A program made the translations under genes and the position numbers. A DNA stretch of 64,000 nt from Blasia pusilla. Taxonomy: Eukaryota; Marchantiophyta; Marchantiopsida; Blasiales. Within the stretch, counting starts at the first letter, position 1. Every line of letters starts with the position of its first letter. Below the pieces are notes generated by a model, which saw only the letters and a list, made by a program, of their open reading frames with translations, ran no database searches and had not been told where the DNA came from. Positions 59,240 to 64,000 of the stretch are shown in pieces. The stretch spans positions 14,074,001 to 14,138,000 of the forward strand of contig CM114272.1 in the NCBI GenBank assembly GCA_050084515.1, read 5' to 3'.

Positions 59240-60245
59240 CTGCTCGGCCATACCAAGACTCAAAATCCAAGTCAAACAATTCAGGTCCATGGCCTGACCC
59301 AACACATGACGTCGTGAAGCCTCAGAAATAGAAGCAACCGCTGTCACACCAATAGCAAATCCCATCGCACGCTCTCTCTCAGCGTTAGGCTCCACCAACC
59401 GCCGCACATGAGAATCCCATACAAGCCCGGACCACCTTCCCTGTAGGCATGTGACGAGGGAAAACTCACAAATGTGGGTAGTGCCATCCTAGGCTGGCCC
59501 ACACGGTTCACCACTTCCATGGGTGACCGATCAATAACCCTCACCACTTGGGAAAGTCGCCCAGTATCCAAGATACTATCCACTGTAAGGCGAGGATCCC
59601 GTTGTACTGCATCATATGCTCGACGTAGAACCTCCCTAGGCAACAAGTTTGTCCACCACAAGCGTGGGCGATGTGCACGTGAGCCAACTCTGTTTGCATC
59701 CACCAACACCGCTGGTCCAATCCAAGAGCGCACCTCATGAACACTCGCCATCATCCGGGTCCGAGTGTCATCCAACAATGGAACATTCTCCAGAATGTAA
59801 GCTAGAGCACGTGCCTGATGAACCTGAAGATGTCGTAACACCCGTAAAATCTCCCAAAACAATCAAGACCTAGGGTCATGTAATCCCTCACCCCGACCAA
59901 AGACGTGTATGACCCGACATGGCCATCCAAAGCAATCACCAAATCCATTGGGACCAATTCTCTCAAGGTCCTGCGCCCCAACAATGCAATGTGTGATGGT
60001 AAAACACGCTGGTACCCATGAATAGCTGATGGCGGCAACAACTCAAGATACCTCCGCATCAACTGACCAATATGTCGGGATGAGACTCTCTGGGCCGTCT
60101 CATCTCGCTCCACATACACGTATCTCCAAGACAGAATACCGGCTGCAACATGACCAAACGAGTGCTAATCCCACCAAAGAGATCTAACACACAAATGCCC
60201 TCCGGCGGATCGCCATACAATGGGTGTAGTATCCAAAGGGGATAA
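59240..60245 (-). pseudogene. Cytosine-5 DNA methyltransferase domain, gypsy copy B
   Basis: Predicted role is methylation of cytosine in DNA. Motif I reads VLDLFGGISTRL (about 60,155-60,192). After a frame change, SWRYVYVERDETAQRVSSRH (about 60,070-60,130) and LVPMDLVIA follow. Motif IV keeps Trp-Pro-Cys (about 59,911-59,926) with a small deletion after it. Motif VI is AYILENVPLL (59,775-59,800), motif VIII RVGSRAHRPRLWWTNL (about 59,640-59,690), then VDSILDTGRLSQVVR and EVVNRVGQPR. The C-terminal part is ERERAMGFAIGVTAV..SRRHVLGQAMDL (about 59,285-59,390). The order is DNMT3-like and not DRM-like. Unlike copy A, the catalytic Cys survives. Two or three frameshifts break the frame. Flanked by protease and RT. 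Confidence 0.82.
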
Positions 60246-60499
60246 CCAACAGGCTGAAGTAGGAGTCCGCCGTGGGGCCTCCTCTTCCTCGTGAGGTATA
60301 ATGACCTCACACCAAGCCTCTGCACTAGGCGATCGCCTCTGCCGTAGTGCACCGCTTTGAACTCCAAAGTGGCACATCCAACGATGAGGATGCCTTTGCT
60401 GCAAAAATAGGGACTTCCTCTTCCTCCTCATGCGCAGGAGAATCCATAGCGAAACATTACCCTCCAAAAGTCTCATGGCCAAGTGACTACTCCACTAAA

Positions 60500-61590
60500 A
60501 CCACCCACAGATGATGCTAACTTGTTGGGGAAGACCCTCTGGTCGAGCCCCAGTAAATAAATCTCACACGAACTTGGCTCATACGTCCATCCCGGACCGC
60601 CAACCTGGTCTATAAGACGCATTTGTCTCGACCCAATAATCCATCTGAAAACCCATCGGGTACAATCATCGCTCCTCCAACTAGTACATCATACGACTCG
60701 GCTAATGTGACTACCGCAGATACTCCCAACCGGGAGCTATCGGTCGCATGATCTGGTCTCACTGTCGACAGAAAAACTTCTCCCGTGTTATGAATTGAGA
60801 CCTATCATTGGCTCCTCCAAGTGATGTTTGAATCTGGAATGGGCAAGGCTCAAGCTCTGACCTCCGAATACCCAAACCAATACATGCCGCCTTTCCCAAC
60901 ATCAAAGGTTGGGCACCAGAGTCTAACAAGACTCTATCTGGTCTATACACTTGTCTGTAGGACTCACCAATCGGAAGATCCCACTCCGGTTGTCCAACAT
61001 ACATACACCGGTGTAAGCCTCTCACGATCAATGGCTGGCGGGTGGTAATGCATCCATCTTCACCGTTCGCCGCCAAGTAGCAATGGTACTCAATGCTACT
61101 CGACATAGAGGGTCGCTCCACCGCAACACCCTCATCCACCTCAACACGTGTAGCAGTAACACCCCCACGTTCACACAACGTGGCTGCTAACTGAAATACA
61201 GGAGCTAAGTCAACTCCTAAAGCCATCAGCTCCATGGCCGAAAACAATGGGGATCCCAACACTGGAAGTTGCCATCCCATAATCTTGCATTGATTTGCAT
61301 CCGTGTCTACTACACGCCGATGTAGATGCCTTTGTCCCCACTGTCGGCTCAATAGGTGCGAGGAACCATGGATGGAGTCCTAAGCACCTCAGACAACAAG
61401 AATGACAGGGGAAGCCTAGCCTGCCTCCTAGCCTCACCCCTCTGTGGGTCCAACTCCACAGTAGCACCACGTGGCTCTGACGCTCGAGTGGCTCCTCTCA
61501 GAATCGGTGATGCCTCAACTTTTGTCTTTGCACTCGCCATATAAGAGAGATCATCGGCTCCATAAGAGGTGGAAGCCCCCGCTCTCAAAC
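60500..61590 (-). pseudogene. Aspartic protease region of gypsy copy B
   Basis: A 197-codon frame (61,352-60,759) ends in the retropepsin-like core: PDRVLLDSGAQPLMLGKAAC (about 60,885-60,945), with the DSG triad intact, and ELEPCPFQIQTSLGGAND. The protease C-terminus YPMGFQMDYWVE follows in the next frame (about 60,635-60,670). The preceding part (61,349-61,588) with ATVELDPQRGEARRQARLP aligns with AIELDPQQGETWKHTRLP of copy A and is a Gag-protease spacer of unknown function. Confidence 0.7.
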
Positions 61591-63040
61591 CGATCTATCT
61601 TTGGATACCGACCATAGTAGCCAACTCGCTCCAATGCTCAATCTGGCGCCATAGCGACTCTGTCGTAGTGGTAGGGGTAGCCACCGTAGCCTCTCCAACC
61701 ACTTTGGTCCACCTCTACCACCCCTACCACCTCTACCACCTCGGCCTCTCTGAGCTACTCCACCACGGCCACGGCCTGATCTCAACTCGGATGGAGATCA
61801 AAGCAACGCTCTCGAGGATGACCTAGTCTCCATAATGATCACACCGAGTTGGGGCCGACGAGGCCCATCCTCCAAAGTCCGTCTCCCATCCTCTTGGGGA
61901 CAAAACTTCCTAACATGATCACCTCCACATGTCCAACATGACTGTCCCTGCTCTGCGGGGCAACAAATGAAGGCAATGGTCTCTGCACAAATGTCCCTCT
62001 AGGACTTGACTGAGGTCGCGTGTACCCCCACGACTCCACTACTACTACCACCACCACTACTACGAGATTGTGAGGGTGGCGGCTGAACCCTTTCAGAAGT
62101 AGTAGTTGTATCCCTACTGAATGCGGATGTCACCACTCTCTCCTTCACCATGTTAAGCTCAATTTTCTCAGATAGAGCAAACACATGGGTCAATGTGGGT
62201 GAATCATCACTCATAAGAGTAGCATCACGTACCCTACGGTGCAAATCTGCCCAAGATCCCATACCAAAACCGGACTCGCTCGATCCTCGGTCACACCCAG
62301 GTAATTGAAATCAAGCGTGGCATACGCGTGTATGCCTCACGAAGACTCTCACCAGTCTTTCGCTCAAAGTCCTGAAGATTCCTCAACTTCTCCGTCTTCA
62401 CTCCGTGATAGTTCTTCTTCAACCTCTTGAAGAACTCTGCAACCGGGCTAAACGATGGTGGGGCACTAGTACCCCCACTCCGGCTCATACTCGTACCACT
62501 CAACGTCGGGCTGGCTGGCATAGTAGGAGCACTACTACCAATACCACCATGGGTGATAGACACATAGCCTGGAGACCAATATTGTCTCCATGCCTCAATC
62601 TCAGCAACATGGTCCTTCCTAAACTCATGGTAATCATCCATGGGTGGTCCTTCCAAGTGCTGAAACAACCCCTTCCAAGCCAAGAAGGGTGTAAACAACG
62701 CGTGGCCCGCAACATCGCATATCACACCACGTATCAAACTCCCGCATGAAGTCCTCCAACTCAATGGTACCCACTGCACCCGAGTATCGTCGTGGGCCCT
62801 TTATGGCCCCATATCCACCGTCCATGTCCCAAATCAATGGAGCTGCAACACTCGATAACAACGTAGAAGACTTGGTGTTTGGAACACCCTCGTCCTCCTC
62901 TTCATCAACCGTCGGAAGTGGAAAAGGTAGCCGATACCTAAATCCACTCCGTGTGAAACCACCATTGTCCGCACCACGGTCCCCAACCAGACCACCCGAC
63001 AGCTCCGTGATGACCAACGCCGATGCCGCACCACCACCAA
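61590..63040 (-). pseudogene. Gag of gypsy copy B
   Basis: It starts at or just above MVITELSGGLVGDRG (ATG at 63,015-63,017). IELEDFMREFDTWCDM (about 62,735-62,785), a frame change near 62,700, then FQHLEGPPMDDYHEFRKDHV (about 62,605-62,665) and LRNLQDFERKTGESLREAYT (about 62,325-62,385) match copy A's capsid-like region. The nucleocapsid has CWTCGGDHVRKFC (about 61,905-61,945), the short plant-gypsy zinc knuckle. A glycine/arginine-rich run (GRGGRGGRGGRGGP) at about 61,710-61,755 may bind RNA. Three or more frameshifts are present. Confidence 0.8.
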
Positions 63041-63459
63041 ATTACCAAGTGACGTCGATGTCGCTATACTATTCTAGCTCTACTAGCTATGGGTGTAGGC
63101 AACCTAACTTGTCATCACCACAAGAAGTCTCCCACAATCTACTCGTCATCCCTCCAGCCTCACTACCGGTAGCACACAGGAGTAACACTACTCTGGAAAT
63201 CAGCGTCAACCCTAACAATGGGCGCGCAAGCAAGAAGCACGATGGAGGGGATCCAAACACACGAAATCCAACGACAACCCTCCAATCGCAAATGGAAATC
63301 AAGGTAACACAATCCACCAAACGTGGTGCCCTCGAATCCAAAAACCCACCACACAATTCTAACGCAATAGCTACTCCGCGGCGAATGGTCGATGACGTGC
63401 TAGTAACGCAAAGACCTGAAAATATCACCTGCATGGAGAGGCTACACCGCACTATGCGC

Positions 63460-64000
63460 TAGAGGTACATCAACCAAAAACCTGAGATGCATAAAGCGCC
63501 TAACACATCTCTCCTGAGACAAAGACCAAATGAGCTACAACGAACAGACACCGGCATAGTTAAGAACTCCGGCAGTTAAGCGCCCTCCAGCAGAATAGCC
63601 CAAAGATGGGTGACCAGTTATGCAAAACTCAAATCCCAAATCCTGCAAAAATTGCCTCACGCCCAAGCAAGCAAGCTTTCTTGCTTGCTCCTTGCTCCTT
63701 ACTCCGCCTCTCACGCCCACTCGCCCCGAGCTACCACGAGTTGCCTCGAAGCCTCAAAACGCCGAGAAATGCTCGGGACATGCCCCATTCGACACGCTTC
63801 ACCATGCTTTGCTATGGAGAGAGGTCCAACCAGGGCGCCCCCAACGGGATAGGCGTCTCCAAAAATGAACGAGTCACCAACCAACCAGCCCCTCCGATCC
63901 GCTGTCCACCATAGCCAGACCTCGAGCTAGTCCGCAAAATTTCGATCAGAAATTACTTCACAAATACGTGACCAAAATCAAATCTGTTTCAATCAGAATT
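63460..64000 (-). other. 5' leader/LTR side of gypsy copy B, cut by window end
   Basis: No gene. It precedes Gag on the minus strand and does not resemble the candidate 3' LTR at 55.3-55.8 kb, so the 5' LTR probably lies beyond the window or the leader is long. A run of AAGCAAGCAAGCTTGCTTGC-type sequence lies near 63,663-63,690. Confidence 0.4.

Larger units (their letters stand above)
55839..63460 (-). mobile_element. Ty3/gypsy retrotransposon with DNA methyltransferase and PHD finger, copy B
   Basis: Internal region on the minus strand, in order Gag, zinc knuckle, protease, cytosine-5 MTase, RT, RNase H, integrase, PHD finger. The first five match copy A (5.0-10.3 kb). The reading frame is broken at several places, but the RT-RNase H part is open for 421 codons. 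The 5' leader continues to the window end. No envelope-like gene is present. Confidence 0.85.

Noticed and set aside
59240-60245. DRM-type (plant RdDM) methyltransferase
   Set aside because: DRM enzymes have permuted motif order (VI-X before I-V). Here motif I precedes VI and VIII, as in DNMT3-type enzymes.
55839-63460. Endogenous retrovirus with envelope
   Set aside because: After integrase only a PHD finger and the LTR candidate follow; no signal peptide or membrane protein frame is present.

Overview
This is nuclear DNA from a plant with a transposon-rich genome. No bounded, intact host gene is visible. Almost everything recognisable is a retrotransposon or DNA transposon, mostly decayed by stops and frameshifts and often nested. 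Plant-type Tnt1-like copia, CACTA, Helitron and MULE elements plus a captured PPR fragment point to a land plant. A canonical-order DNMT3-like methyltransferase carried by the gypsy family makes a non-flowering lineage (fern, lycophyte, bryophyte or gymnosperm) plausible, but that is inference.

Layout. 1-0.5 kb: end of an element with palindromic GC-rich repeats. 0.6-2.0 kb: MULE transposase remnant. 2.6-3.2 kb: copia RNase H remnant. 5.0-10.3 kb (+): Ty3/gypsy element with a cytosine-5 DNA methyltransferase (MTase) between protease and reverse transcriptase, cut off in RNase H. 10.3-12.5 kb: copia remnant with repeated flanks. 12.9-15.4 kb: remnant of a CACTA accessory gene. 15.5-15.8 kb: copia LTR. 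15.8-24.6 kb (-): Helitron with a canonical 3' hairpin and CTAG end. 26.3-30.6 kb (+): 3'-truncated Tnt1-like copia whose 5' LTR contains a 67-bp hairpin. 30.6-34.2 and 50.8-52.7 kb: two halves of an unfamiliar DNA element with a ParB-like protein on one strand, a transposase-like protein on the other, and clusters of regularly spaced palindromes. These halves are separated by a 16,671-bp CACTA element (34,174-50,844) with matching ends and a TCT target duplication. It carries tandem repeats, a captured PPR gene fragment, a TNP2-type transposase and a second gene. 52.8-55.3 kb: chromovirus fragments. 55.3-63.5 kb (-): second and fuller copy of the methyltransferase gypsy, whose integrase ends in a PHD finger.

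The most interesting system is the gypsy family with Gag, protease, MTase, RT, RNase H, integrase and PHD finger. Two copies, in opposite orientation near the two ends of the window, share the order as far as each is preserved. The element appears to have carried its own DNA-methylation enzyme and a chromatin-reading module. Both copies are now broken. The second point of interest is the palindrome-bearing element, whose reading frame resumes in phase once the CACTA insertion and its duplication are removed.
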